Shown: positions 8,647-17,153, counted from the stretch's first letter. The stretch: DNA of 64,000 nucleotides from Gordonia zhenghanii (GCF_021738965.1 NZ_JAKKOQ010000016.1:1-64000); one strand, 5' to 3'. Made by a program: numbers and translations. Notes: generated by a model not told the origin, from the letters alone.

Positions 8647-9258
8647 TCACCTCTCGACGTCGAACACGAACGCCGACTCCGGATCTGCCGCCAGTCGCTC
8701 GGTAGCGGCCGCGTGGCCGCGGACCACCGGATCGGGTGACTGCCGCGCCATCGCGACGGCCTCCTCTGCGGCATCGCCGAGTTCGACGAGGGCTCGGCTG
8801 AGGCTCCGGTGCAGGTCACCGGAACCTCGCCCGAACTGTGTCGCCAGTATGGCAGCCAGCGGCGCCCTCTCGTCGTCGGGAACGAGAACGACCGCGGCCC
8901 GCCACGCGCTGCGGGCCGTCTCATCGTCGACGTCGGTGAGGAGCGCTCGTGAGATCGCAGGCCACGCCGAATCGTCGCCGATCTTCGACAACGTGTGCAG
9001 CGCCTGGCTCCGTGCCTGCGGCGTCGCGGACGCGAGCTGTGCGATCACCGCGGGGACCGTGCGCGCCGCCGGGTATCGGGTGATCGCCCACGTCAACATG
9101 TCGCGGACGTAGAAGTCCGGCTCCACCCGGCACCGGTCGATCACGACGTCGAGCAGGTCGGGTATCGGGTAGGTGCCGGCCTCGAGCGCCGCCCGCAACC
9201 TGACCTCCGAACGCTCGGCTCCCAGCGCCGCCGTGATGTGTGCTTGTGACCTGTCCAT
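8647..9258 (-). CDS. HEAT-repeat protein, partner of MerR-HEAT
   Basis: A 203-aa all-helical protein of HEAT/PBS-lyase-type repeats (ERSEVRLRAALEAG, DFYVRDMLTWAITR, PQARSQALHTLSKIG, SARSAWRAAVVLVP, PVVRGHAAATERLA). It has no signal peptide or catalytic motif. ATG 9258 is firm, because a full-length AGGAGGTGAT Shine-Dalgarno lies 4 bp upstream. It is the first gene of a two-gene unit with MerR-HEAT, 3 bp apart. HEAT solenoids bind proteins, so I infer a scaffold or sensor role; a direct enzymatic role is unlikely. Confidence 0.8.
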   Translation of the reverse strand: MDRSQAHITAALGAERSEVRLRAALEAGTYPIPDLLDVVIDRCRVEPDFYVRDMLTWAITRYPAARTVPAVIAQLASATPQARSQALHTLSKIGDDSAWPAISRALLTDVDDETARSAWRAAVVLVPDDERAPLAAILATQFGRGSGDLHRSLSRALVELGDAAEEAVAMARQSPDPVVRGHAAATERLAADPESAFVFDVER

Positions 9259-9333
9259 TGCGATCACCTCCTGCCATACGACTGGACACCCTGACACCGT
9301 GTGAGGGTCAAGCGAGTCGTACATACTGGCCGG

Positions 9334-10626
9334 ATGGGACTTCGAATCGTCGCGGTGCTGACCGCTGTCGTGCTCGCTCTGGTTCTCGCCCCGCCCGCGG
9401 GCGCGAGCCCGCGACCCGCTCCGCTCCCCGACGACTTCCTCTGGGGCGTGGCGTCATCCGGATTCCAGTCCGAGGGCAGTTCGCCGGACAGCAACTGGAC
9501 GAGATACATCCGGCGTGGCGAGACCGCCGACCCGATCGGCACGTCGGTCGACTTCCGGCACCGCTACCGGGAGGACGTCGCACTCGCGAAGGGGCTCGGC
9601 GTCGAGGTCTACCGAGTGGGCGTCGAGTGGGCTCGCGTGGAGCCGAGGCCGGGAGTGATCGACCGCCACGAGCTCGCCTACTACGACGACCTCGTCCAGA
9701 GCATCGTCGACGCCGGGATGCGACCGATGATCACCCTCGACCACTGGGTCTACCCGGGCTGGATCGCCGACCGCGGAGGGTGGGCGTGGAGCGGCACTCC
9801 CGCTGCCTGGCTGCGACACAACACGATGATCGTCGACCGGTACACGAAGTATCACCCGCTGTGGATCACGATCAACGAACCGACCGTCTACGTGCAGAAG
9901 GAACTCCAGAAGGGCGGGATCACCCCCGACCGGGTCACGACGATGCTCGACCGACTGGTGCGGGTCCACCGCACGATCTACGATCGCATCCACCGCCGCG
10001 ATCCAAACGCGATGGTGTCGTCGAACATCGCCTACCTCCCGACCGTTGAGCCGCTCGTCGACGAGGCCTTCGCGGCCCGGGTCGCCGACCGGCTCGACTT
10101 CGTCGGCGTCGACTACTACTACTCGGTGTCGCCGACGGATCTGAGTGCCGCGAACGCCGCCGTCGACCGCATGTGGGATGCGTCGATGGCCGCCGACGGA
10201 ATCTATTACGCACTCCGTGACCTGCACGAACGTTTCCCCGGCAAGCCTTTGTACGTGGTCGAGGCCGGCATGGTCACCGAGAACGGGAAGCCTCGGCGCG
10301 ACGGATACCGGCGCGACGACCATCTCCGCGACCTCGTCTATTGGATGCAACGTGCCCGCGCCGACGGGATGCCGCTCATCGGCTTCAATTACTGGACGCT
10401 CACCGACAACTACGAGTGGGGCAACTACGCGTCCCGCTTCGGCCTGTACACGGTGGACGTCAAGACCGATCCGAGCCTGACTCGCCGCCCGACCGCAGGC
10501 GTCGCCGCGTATCGTGCGGTCACTGCAACCAACGGCGTCGGACCGTCGTATCGGCCGAGCCGACCCGCGACGTGGTGCTCGCTGGTGTCCGCTCCCTCGA
10601 GTTGCGCGCAACCGGTGCGGAACTGA
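9334..10626 (+). CDS. Secreted glycoside hydrolase family 1 (beta-glucosidase-like)
   Basis: A 430-aa GH1 enzyme with an N-terminal Sec signal peptide (hydrophobic VAVLTAVVLALVLAPPAGAS, cleavage probably after AGA). The start motif DDFLWGVASSGFQSEG, the acid/base Glu E182 in TINEP and the nucleophile Glu E310 in YVVEAGM are all present, as is the WTLTDNYEW substrate-site segment near the C terminus. GH1 enzymes hydrolyse beta-linked glucosides or galactosides by a retaining mechanism. ATG 9334 is chosen because it directly precedes the signal peptide; GTG 9301 would add 11 charged residues. The nucleophile motif reads E-A-G where most GH1 members have E-N-G, a mild deviation. Secretion suggests action in the envelope or medium. 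Confidence 0.9.
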   Translation: MGLRIVAVLTAVVLALVLAPPAGASPRPAPLPDDFLWGVASSGFQSEGSSPDSNWTRYIRRGETADPIGTSVDFRHRYREDVALAKGLGVEVYRVGVEWARVEPRPGVIDRHELAYYDDLVQSIVDAGMRPMITLDHWVYPGWIADRGGWAWSGTPAAWLRHNTMIVDRYTKYHPLWITINEPTVYVQKELQKGGITPDRVTTMLDRLVRVHRTIYDRIHRRDPNAMVSSNIAYLPTVEPLVDEAFAARVADRLDFVGVDYYYSVSPTDLSAANAAVDRMWDASMAADGIYYALRDLHERFPGKPLYVVEAGMVTENGKPRRDGYRRDDHLRDLVYWMQRARADGMPLIGFNYWTLTDNYEWGNYASRFGLYTVDVKTDPSLTRRPTAGVAAYRAVTATNGVGPSYRPSRPATWCSLVSAPSSCAQPVRN

Positions 10627-10660
10627 CATCCGGGTCGCTTGGCCGGGCGGTTCACCTCGG

Positions 10661-11545
10661 TCATCCGCGCAGCGAGCCGGCGTTCACCACGGGCTGGGTT
10701 GCTCGATCGCCGCACAGGACGACCAGCAGGTTCGACACCATGGCGGCGCGCCGCTCCTCGTCGAACTCGACGACGCCCTGCTCGCTGAGACGATCCAACG
10801 CCAGACCCACCATTCCAACCGCGCCCTCGACGATCTGCGTTCGCGCGGCGACGACCTGCGCGGCCTGCTGCCGGACGAGCATGGCCTGCGCGATCTCGGG
10901 TGCGTACGCCAGGTGCGTGATGCGGGCCTCGATGACTTCGATGCCAGCCGTCGCGGTGCGCTCGCCCAGCTCGACGGTCAGCTCTTCGGCGACGGTCGCT
11001 CCATCGCGCAGACTCGTCCGGTCGGCCTCGTGTGCGTCGTACGGGTGGATGGTGGCCAGATGCCGGACGGCGGCCTCCGACTGCGTGGCGACGTACTGCT
11101 CGTAATCGTCCACGGCGAACGCCGCCTTGAAGCTGTCGGTCACCCGGTACACGACCACTGCGGCGATCTCGACGGGATTACCGTCGGCGTCGTTCACCTT
11201 GAGCATCTGTGTCTCGAAGTTCCGGACACGCAACGAGATCGACTTCTTCTCCGACATCGGTACGAGCAGCGAGAATCCGGGTTCGTCGATCGATCCGATG
11301 TAGCGCCCGAAGAACTGGACGACTTTGGCCTCGTTGGGTCCGACGACGGTCAGCCCGGTCAGCGACCCGAGCGCCGCGACTCCGACGGCCACGGCGCAGA
11401 CGACGAGGACACCCCACGCCGGGGATCCGCCGTCGGAGAGCATCGCGACCGACGCAATGGCGGCGACCGCGCAGACGACGATCACCACCAGCCCGCCGAT
11501 CAACCCGAAGAAGCCGTTCGCCCGCCATGCACGACGTCGTTCCAT
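10661..11545 (-). CDS. SPFH/band-7 (stomatin-like) membrane protein
   Basis: A 294-aa protein with two N-terminal membrane segments (FFGLIGGLVVIVVCAVAAI and WGVLVVCAVAVGVAAL) followed by an SPFH domain: GLTVVGPNEAKVVQFFGRYIG, then LRVRNFETQMLKVNDADG, the EAAVRHLATIHPYD segment and a coiled AQAMLVRQQAAQVVAARTQI stretch. Such proteins form large membrane-anchored rings or scaffolds, often supporting proteases or membrane order. ATG 11545 has GGGGAACGGG just upstream. It lies 39 bp downstream of the Tat phosphodiesterase gene on the same strand and may be cotranscribed. The specific partner is unknown. Confidence 0.88.
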   Translation of the reverse strand: MERRRAWRANGFFGLIGGLVVIVVCAVAAIASVAMLSDGGSPAWGVLVVCAVAVGVAALGSLTGLTVVGPNEAKVVQFFGRYIGSIDEPGFSLLVPMSEKKSISLRVRNFETQMLKVNDADGNPVEIAAVVVYRVTDSFKAAFAVDDYEQYVATQSEAAVRHLATIHPYDAHEADRTSLRDGATVAEELTVELGERTATAGIEVIEARITHLAYAPEIAQAMLVRQQAAQVVAARTQIVEGAVGMVGLALDRLSEQGVVEFDEERRAAMVSNLLVVLCGDRATQPVVNAGSLRG

Positions 11546-11583
11546 CCCGTTCCCCTTGCTATCGCAGTGATGTCGCGAAGCTA

Positions 11584-13230
11584 TCAGGACCTCGTCATAC
11601 GGCGTGACTGATTTTTCACCGTCCACGACTGCGCGAGCCGCTGACCGGTGCGGCGGTCGGTGAGTCTGTCGACGAAGTACCAGTCCATTCGCGCGGCAGC
11701 GGGCGTCACGGTCAGTACGCCGTAGCCGTGCTCGTCGGTGTCGACCCACCGAGTGTGATGGTTCGTCGCCATGATCGCGGCCGACGCGGCGCCGCCGACG
11801 GTGTGCTCGGGCGCCTTCACCATGTCGTCGAGGTTGTTGGACGTCACCGACGTGACGACGAACTCGGTGGCGACGGTGCCTGCTCCCGGATAGTTCGCGG
11901 GCTTGCGCGGGATGTCGTTGGCCCACGACATGTGGATGTCGCCGGTGATGAACACGACGTTCTTCCGGCCCGCGTCGTCGATGGCGTCGAGCAGTCGCCG
12001 GCGGTCGGCGACGTAGCCGTCCCACTGGTCGCCGTTGAACGGGATCCCGTTCTCGGGGATGCCGACGAGATCGGTGATGATCTTGGTGCGAGCAGGGTCG
12101 AGCGGCGGGATGAGCAGCGGCGAGATCATCACCGAGTTGCCGACGATCTGCCACGTCGCGTCCGACGTGGTGATCGAGTTCTTGACCCACTCCATCTGGC
12201 GGCGACCCGTGATGGTGCGCCCCGGATCCTCGGACTCGCGGGAGAACTGACCTGCCGAGACGTCGCGGTACGTGCGCAGGTCGAGCATCGAGAGTTCCAG
12301 CAGTTTGCCGTAGGCGAGGCGACGGTAGATGTGCCGATTGTCGCCGGAGACCTGCGGTCGCACCGGCATCCACTCGAAGTAGGCGCGGTCGGCTCGAGCC
12401 TTCCGCTGCGCCCACGACCCCTGAGACGGCTTGTGGTTCTCGGCGCCGCCCGACCACTGGTCGTTGGCGGCCTCGTGATCGTCCCACGTCACGATGAACG
12501 GGTGTTGGCGGTGCACCGCCTGCAGGTCGGGGTCCGTCTTGTACTGCCCATGCCGGATCCGGTAGTCGGCGAGAGACACGATGTCGTGGGACGGCTCGTG
12601 ACGGCGGACCACGCCGTTCTTGCCCGCATATCCGCTCGGACCGTATTCGTAGATGTAGTCGCCGAGATGGATGACGGCGTCGAGATCGGTGCGGTCGGCG
12701 AGGAAACCGTACGAGCTGAAGTACCCGGCCTCCCAGTTGGAGCAGCTGACCACCCCGAAACGGGCTCGGGCGACGTCGGAGCCTGCGGCAGGCGCGGTCT
12801 TGGTCCGTCCGACCGGTGACACCGAGCCCGCAGCAGGCCCGCTCGTGACACGGAATCGATACCAGTAGACAGTCGCCGGCCGCAGACCCGACACGTCGAC
12901 TTTGACGGTGTGGTCGCGCGAGGCGTCGGTCGTGGTCGTCCCCGAGGCGATCACTGCGCCGAACGATCTGCTTCCGGCCACCTCCCAGGTGACGTCCGAC
13001 GCACCGCCGCGTCCGGATCCCGGCGTCGCCGTCGCCGTCGGCGTCACTCGGGTCCACAGGATCACTCCGCCGGGCAGCGGATCTCCGGACGCGACCCCGT
13101 GACGAAACGCCGAACGGGCGGCGTCTGCAGGGCCGACCGCGAGCGGCAGTCCGACGGCGAGCGCGCCCGCACCCGCCGCTCCGATGAAACCGCGGCGGGT
13201 GAACGTGAGGGGACTCTTCGCTTCAGACAC
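11584..13230 (-). CDS. phoD: PhoD-family alkaline phosphatase/phosphodiesterase, Tat-exported
   Basis: A 548-aa enzyme with a twin-arginine signal (FTRRGFIGAAGAGALAVG, cleavage near ADAARS). A PhoD N-terminal domain follows (RHGVASGDPLPGGVILWTRV), then the metallophosphoesterase core with VVSCSNWEAGYF, IHLGDYIYEYG, VTWDDHEAANDQW and FITGDIHMSW, which supply the metal-binding Cys/Asp/His residues of PhoD enzymes (Fe3+/Ca2+ type). It probably releases phosphate from phosphodiesters outside the cell, for example from teichoic-acid-like polymers or nucleotides. A second Tat phosphoesterase gene starts divergently 117 bp away. No clear Pho box was found between them. The symbol is a family name. 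Confidence 0.9.
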   Translation of the reverse strand: MSEAKSPLTFTRRGFIGAAGAGALAVGLPLAVGPADAARSAFRHGVASGDPLPGGVILWTRVTPTATATPGSGRGGASDVTWEVAGSRSFGAVIASGTTTTDASRDHTVKVDVSGLRPATVYWYRFRVTSGPAAGSVSPVGRTKTAPAAGSDVARARFGVVSCSNWEAGYFSSYGFLADRTDLDAVIHLGDYIYEYGPSGYAGKNGVVRRHEPSHDIVSLADYRIRHGQYKTDPDLQAVHRQHPFIVTWDDHEAANDQWSGGAENHKPSQGSWAQRKARADRAYFEWMPVRPQVSGDNRHIYRRLAYGKLLELSMLDLRTYRDVSAGQFSRESEDPGRTITGRRQMEWVKNSITTSDATWQIVGNSVMISPLLIPPLDPARTKIITDLVGIPENGIPFNGDQWDGYVADRRRLLDAIDDAGRKNVVFITGDIHMSWANDIPRKPANYPGAGTVATEFVVTSVTSNNLDDMVKAPEHTVGGAASAAIMATNHHTRWVDTDEHGYGVLTVTPAAARMDWYFVDRLTDRRTGQRLAQSWTVKNQSRRMTRS

Positions 13231-13347
13231 CTCGCCGACGGTTTCACGGCTGAGTTGCGCCTCGGTGACGTCAATGCGAACGAACGGGGCCGACCCGTCG
13301 ACGTCTTCGTCACCTCCGGTTCACGCGTCCATGCCAGAATCGATCGC

Positions 13348-14418
13348 ATGATCGAGAACAGCCCCGAATCGGCAGGACCGAGCCGTCGCACGTTCCTCGC
13401 AGGCACCGCTGTCGCTGCCGGTACCGCCGCTGTCGTCGGAGCGTCCGGAGCGTTGGCTCCGGACGCCGCGGCCGCTGGGCACTTCCCGCTCCCGTTCCAA
13501 GCCGAGCGCCTCCGAGTCCTGGTCACCGGCGATGCAGGCACCGGTGAGAAGCCGCAGTACGCGGTCACCGCCGCCGCTCGACGGCTGCACGCCGCCGACC
13601 CGTTCGACGTCGCCGTCGGGCTCGGCGACAACATCTACGAGGCCGGACCGAACGGCCCGGACGACGCACAGTTCCGAAGCAAATTCGAGAAGCCGAACAC
13701 CGGCCTGGACTTCCCGTGGCTGATGACACTCGGCAACCACGACAACACGGCGATCTTCCCCGGCGACGGCGGTTGGCTTCTTCGGGGCGACGACGAGGTG
13801 CGGTACCACTCGCGGTCACGCCGCTGGTACATGCCGTCTCGCTATTATTCGGTGGAACTCGGAGTGGCCGACTTCTTCATCCTGGACCTGAATCCGTTGG
13901 CCGCCTACATCCCGCCGTTTCTGTCACCCGAATGGGAGCCCGGCGGGCACTACATGACCCGCCAGGCGCGATGGCTCGACAAGGCACTCGCCGCGTCGAG
14001 CGCGCCGTGGAAGTTCGTGTGCACGCACCACCCCTACGCGAACAACGGTCCGCACGGCCCGGCCGGTGATTACGACGGCCTGCCCGCGCCGTTGAACGGC
14101 GACGCCGCGAAGGCGTTCTTCGAACGACATGTCGCGGGGCGCGCCCAGTTCCTGCTGTCCGGCCACGACCACAGCCAACAGGTCCTCGAGAACGTCTCGG
14201 GTCTGCGCGGCACCCGTCAGATCGTGTCCGGCGCTGCGGCGAAGACCGTGAACAAGCCGTCTACTAAACGGTTCCGGGCACGCTACGAGAATCTGCACGA
14301 CCGCGGCTTCATGGCTCTCGACGTGACACCGTCGACAGTAGGTCTCACCGCATACGAGGTGTCCCCCGACCGCCCGCGGGCGACCAAGGCGTTCGAGACC
14401 TCGTACCGCAAGAACTGA
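13348..14418 (+). CDS. Tat-exported metallophosphoesterase (purple-acid-phosphatase-like)
   Basis: A 356-aa calcineurin-type phosphoesterase behind a twin-arginine signal (SRRTFLAGTAVAAG, cleavage near DAAAAG). Metal-site motifs appear in order: VTGDAGTG, GLGDNIYEAG, TLGNHDN, CTHHPY and LSGHDHSQQ. It resembles acid-phosphatase-like single-domain enzymes that cleave phosphomonoesters. ATG 13348 directly precedes the Tat signal; the longer open frame upstream to 12910 is antisense to phoD and implausible. With the divergent phoD it forms a pair of exported phosphatases, suggesting phosphate scavenging. Substrate preference is not deducible. Confidence 0.88.
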   Translation: MIENSPESAGPSRRTFLAGTAVAAGTAAVVGASGALAPDAAAAGHFPLPFQAERLRVLVTGDAGTGEKPQYAVTAAARRLHAADPFDVAVGLGDNIYEAGPNGPDDAQFRSKFEKPNTGLDFPWLMTLGNHDNTAIFPGDGGWLLRGDDEVRYHSRSRRWYMPSRYYSVELGVADFFILDLNPLAAYIPPFLSPEWEPGGHYMTRQARWLDKALAASSAPWKFVCTHHPYANNGPHGPAGDYDGLPAPLNGDAAKAFFERHVAGRAQFLLSGHDHSQQVLENVSGLRGTRQIVSGAAAKTVNKPSTKRFRARYENLHDRGFMALDVTPSTVGLTAYEVSPDRPRATKAFETSYRKN

Positions 14419-14421
14419 AAT

Positions 14422-14445
14422 ACGTTCGGGTTATGCTCCGAACGT
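14422..14445. promoter_or_regulatory. Palindrome spanning -10 element and GTG start
   Basis: ACGTTCGG (14422-14429) and CCGAACGT (14438-14445) form a perfect 8-bp inverted repeat with an 8-bp spacer. The spacer contains TATGCT (14432-14437), a good -10 hexamer, and the GTG start begins at 14444. The layout fits a leaderless promoter covered by an operator. Confidence 0.4.
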
Positions 14446-15013
14446 GAAGATTCGACGCGTCTCCTCGATTCTGGCGCTCACCGCTGCGGCAGCCGCACTG
14501 CTCGTCGCTCGAGGCACGGGCGACGGCGTCGCCAACGCAGGACCTGCCTCGTGCGTGCCGTTCGGAACGGCGCAACTACCGCCCGGAGCCCCCGCCAGCG
14601 GCAGCCGGGCAGGCCTTCAGGACTTTCCCGGTTACACCGGTAAGGCCGCGCCGAAGCGAGTCGACCTGCGCACCGAGACAACCCAGTTCAACCGACACTG
14701 GGATTTCGCGTTGGTGGGGCACCGCCTGATCGCCCGACCTCGCGGGTCCGCCGGATCGTGGCGGACGGTGCCGTTGCCGACGTGCCTGCGCAACCGACTC
14801 GTCGCGATCTCGCTCGACGACGACGGCATGCGGATGACGCCGAGCAAGCCCGGGCTGACCGCGACTCCACGCCACCTGATAGGGGCCGTCGAACTCGACG
14901 ACGCGACCGGCTCCGGCCCCGCGGTCAAGGCGTTCGTCCGTGATTGGATAAAGGGCACGTCGATCGCGCCCATCACACTGAGCGCGACGTCCACGGATCT
15001 GGTGATCCGATGA
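14444..15013 (+). CDS. Secreted protein of unknown function
   Basis: A 189-aa protein with an N-terminal hydrophobic segment (SSILALTAAAAALLVA) and an Ala/Gly region (ANAGPASC) that looks like a Sec signal peptide. The mature part is rich in short beta-type segments (HWDFALVGHRLIARP, RLVAISLDDDGMRM, ITLSATSTDLVIR). I recognise no family. It starts with GTG 14444 just after a -10-like TATGCT, so the transcript may be leaderless. Its stop overlaps the start of the alpha/beta hydrolase (ATGA), so the two are translationally coupled and probably act together. The basis is signal peptide and context only. Confidence 0.6.
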   Translation: MKIRRVSSILALTAAAAALLVARGTGDGVANAGPASCVPFGTAQLPPGAPASGSRAGLQDFPGYTGKAAPKRVDLRTETTQFNRHWDFALVGHRLIARPRGSAGSWRTVPLPTCLRNRLVAISLDDDGMRMTPSKPGLTATPRHLIGAVELDDATGSGPAVKAFVRDWIKGTSIAPITLSATSTDLVIR

Positions 15014-15852
15014 CCGGGGAACTGATCGATGTCGGCGACGACGTCCAGATCTGGGCGTCGAGCCGAGGTGACGGCCCGACGGTCCTGCTGTCGGCGGGGC
15101 TCGGCATGCCTGCCCAGACGTGGACGTTCACCGGGCTCCCCGACGCCCTCGTCGACGCCGGGTTCCAGGTCATCGAGTACTCAGCGCGCGGCATCGCCCC
15201 GTCGTCGGCTCCGCCCGCCCCGTACTCGGTGCACGACATCGCTGCGGACGCGGCCGAAGTCCTCGACCGCTACGGCGTCGATGAAGCGATCCTCGTCGGC
15301 TACTCGATGGGCTGCTACGTCTCTCAAGCAGTGCTGGATGTGTGGGGCGGCACGGTTCGCGGGCTGGCGATGGTCGCCGGACTCCGGTCGTCGACCATCG
15401 GCGTGGTCGTCAACGAGATGGAACTCGAGTTGATCGACAGGCTCGGGCACGTGCCCGACTCGGTGTCGCTGTTCGAGCAGCTGATGACGATCCCGTCCTC
15501 TTCGGTCCTGCGCGACGACGCCGAGGTCGCGAACTGGCGCGCGATGCTCGATGGCGCGAGCGGCGACGTCTGGACGTCGATCGAGGGGCAGCACGGCTGC
15601 ACTCGCGCGTCGTACGACTGGATGCGATCGGGCGAGCCGACCGTCGAACGCTTGGCAGCCATCGAGTGCCCGACGTTGGTCGTCGGCTTCGGCGACGACA
15701 TGTTCTTCCCCGCGTCCGGTTCGCAGGAGGCCGCGTCGCACATCCCGAACGCGCAGTGGACGCTCGTCGACGGCCTCGGCCACGGTGGCCTCATCTTCGA
15801 CCCCGAGCACCGCGCGACCGCTGCCGTCGCCGCCTTCTGCCAGAGCCTCTGA
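15010..15852 (+). CDS. Alpha/beta-hydrolase fold enzyme
   Basis: A 280-aa hydrolase. The nucleophile elbow is GYSMGC with the catalytic Ser, the acid is in VGFGDDMFFP and the His in VDGLGHGG, giving a complete triad; GLGMPAQTWTF near residue 30 supplies the oxyanion segment. There is no signal peptide, so it should be cytoplasmic. ATG 15010 overlaps the stop of the preceding secreted protein gene by ATGA. This class includes esterases, peroxidase-like and lactone-cleaving enzymes; the substrate cannot be named. The gene ends in a repeat-rich convergent junction with ATP-grasp paralogue 3. Confidence 0.8.
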   Translation: MTGELIDVGDDVQIWASSRGDGPTVLLSAGLGMPAQTWTFTGLPDALVDAGFQVIEYSARGIAPSSAPPAPYSVHDIAADAAEVLDRYGVDEAILVGYSMGCYVSQAVLDVWGGTVRGLAMVAGLRSSTIGVVVNEMELELIDRLGHVPDSVSLFEQLMTIPSSSVLRDDAEVANWRAMLDGASGDVWTSIEGQHGCTRASYDWMRSGEPTVERLAAIECPTLVVGFGDDMFFPASGSQEAASHIPNAQWTLVDGLGHGGLIFDPEHRATAAVAAFCQSL

Positions 15853-15861
15853 GGAGCCACC

Positions 15862-15978
15862 GCTGGTCGAGCCTTCCGCTGCTGGTCGAGCCTTCCGCCG
15901 CAGGTCGAACGGAGTCGAGACCGATCTCGACTCCGCTCGATCAACGGGAGGCCCGCTCGATCAACGGGAGAGCCGCTC
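15862..15978. repeat. REP-like repeat cluster, copy A
   Basis: The convergent gap between the hydrolase and ATP-grasp 3 holds three GGTCGA(A/G)C units (two GCTGGTCGAGCCTTCCG, one CAGGTCGAACGGAGTCGAGACC) followed by inverted units (TCTCGACTCCGCTCGATCAA, then CCGCTCGATCAACGGG twice). TCGAaCGGAGTCGAGA pairs with TCTCGACTCCGcTCGA across a 4-bp loop, so a strong hairpin forms. The same family recurs near 27036-27160 and 34780-34985. Confidence 0.75.
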
Positions 15979-15980
15979 GA

Positions 15981-17153
15981 TCAGATCGGCCGACCGTCCC
16001 ACTCGTGGTCGTGCATGAAGCCGCCGTCGAGGCCGACGTGGTATTTGCGGGCGTCTCGCAGGATTCCCGCGTACGCGATGGGCATCATGAAGCCCGGCTT
16101 CGGATCGGTCTTGGAGGCGATGACGTCGTCGGCCTTACGCATCTCCGCAAGGAACCGTCGGAACGTGTTGTTCGGGTAGGAGCTCTTCTTCCAGCCGTAG
16201 ATCGTCATGCCTGCACCGATCATCGTGGTGCGCCCCGCCTGCGGGGTGATCAGCTCCGTGTTCTCGCCGAAGAACGCGCGGTCCACCCGGTCCTCGTCCT
16301 TGAACATCATGATTCCACTGGTTGCACGCGGGTTGCACTCGATCGTGACGAGGCCGCGTCCGGGGTGCTCGATGAAGTCGAGCCCCATGTGGCCGGTGAA
16401 TCCGACCTCCTTGACCAGTCGACGAGTCCATTCGATGATGCCCGGGTGGTCGACCTGCTCGAACGTCAGGCACGACTGTCCGCCGATCGCGTAGGCGACC
16501 GGGTAGGTGGCGTGGGCATACATCTCGCCGTCCCGGCAGATCGAATACGTGCAGTAGCGGTCGCCCTCGAGCCACTCCTGCGCGATCCACGGATTGGTCG
16601 GATCGTAAGTGAGGTAGCTGAGGTCGTCACCCGGGTAGGCCTTGTAGACCTTCTGCGAGCCGCGCGAATACGCCTGCTTGATCGCGAACGGCGTCGTGAA
16701 TTCCTCCGACGCGGCGACCGCGTCTTCCGGCGACGAGATCTCCCTGAACTTGAGCGCTTCGATTCCGCGGTCGACGAGCGCCTGCTGGTACGACAGCTTG
16801 TTGTGGAGCATGTCTTCGATCTCGAATGCGGAGAGGAACAGCTCGCAGGTGGCGGGAAAGAGCCCGGCCATCATCGCGAGGATGTCGGTCTCTTCGTGAA
16901 TCGGGATGACGATGTCGACCTTCTCCCGTTCGACGATCGCCGCCAACTCGCGGCAGTACTCCTGAGGCTTGTACTTGGGCGGGCTCACCCGGTGAAAGGC
17001 GGAGACGGCGTTCGAGTACTTACTGACGCCGACCGCCATGCTGTCGACCACAGTCACCTTGTGCCCGGCAGCGGCCATTCGGCGCGCCAGGTTGAGGGTC
17101 AGGAACGACCGCGCAAAAGTGATCAGGACATGTCTACGCTCACCGGATACCAC
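15981..17153 (-). CDS. ATP-grasp domain ligase, paralogue 3
   Basis: A 390-aa ATP-grasp protein: an N-terminal Rossmann-like domain (HVLITFARSFLTLNLARRM, GHKVTVVDS), a VDIVIPIHEETDILAMM segment shared in type with paralogues 1 and 2, central TPFAIKQAYSRGSQKVY and NPWIAQEWLEGDRYCTYS, and the metal site VTIECNPRATSG with the canonical E-x-N-P-R. I place the start at GTG 17153, because this begins the conserved fold and longer frames run into antisense sequence of the next gene; TATGTC and TACTCT upstream are possible -10 elements of a leaderless promoter. It is a single gene divergent from a DMT-like membrane protein 82 bp away. Substrate unknown. Confidence 0.75.
   Translation of the reverse strand: MVSGERRHVLITFARSFLTLNLARRMAAAGHKVTVVDSMAVGVSKYSNAVSAFHRVSPPKYKPQEYCRELAAIVEREKVDIVIPIHEETDILAMMAGLFPATCELFLSAFEIEDMLHNKLSYQQALVDRGIEALKFREISSPEDAVAASEEFTTPFAIKQAYSRGSQKVYKAYPGDDLSYLTYDPTNPWIAQEWLEGDRYCTYSICRDGEMYAHATYPVAYAIGGQSCLTFEQVDHPGIIEWTRRLVKEVGFTGHMGLDFIEHPGRGLVTIECNPRATSGIMMFKDEDRVDRAFFGENTELITPQAGRTTMIGAGMTIYGWKKSSYPNNTFRRFLAEMRKADDVIASKTDPKPGFMMPIAYAGILRDARKYHVGLDGGFMHDHEWDGRPI

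Noticed and set aside
10661-13057. A 798-codon reading as one large protein
   Set aside because: Only the last 294 codons (SPFH) match a family; the upstream part overlaps phoD in another frame.
12910-13347. A longer N terminus for the Tat metallophosphoesterase
   Set aside because: The extension is antisense to phoD and would bury the twin-arginine signal internally.
13231-13347. A Pho box between the two phosphatases
   Set aside because: I saw only single GTTCAC/GTTCG-like fragments, not the direct repeats required for a PhoP-type site.
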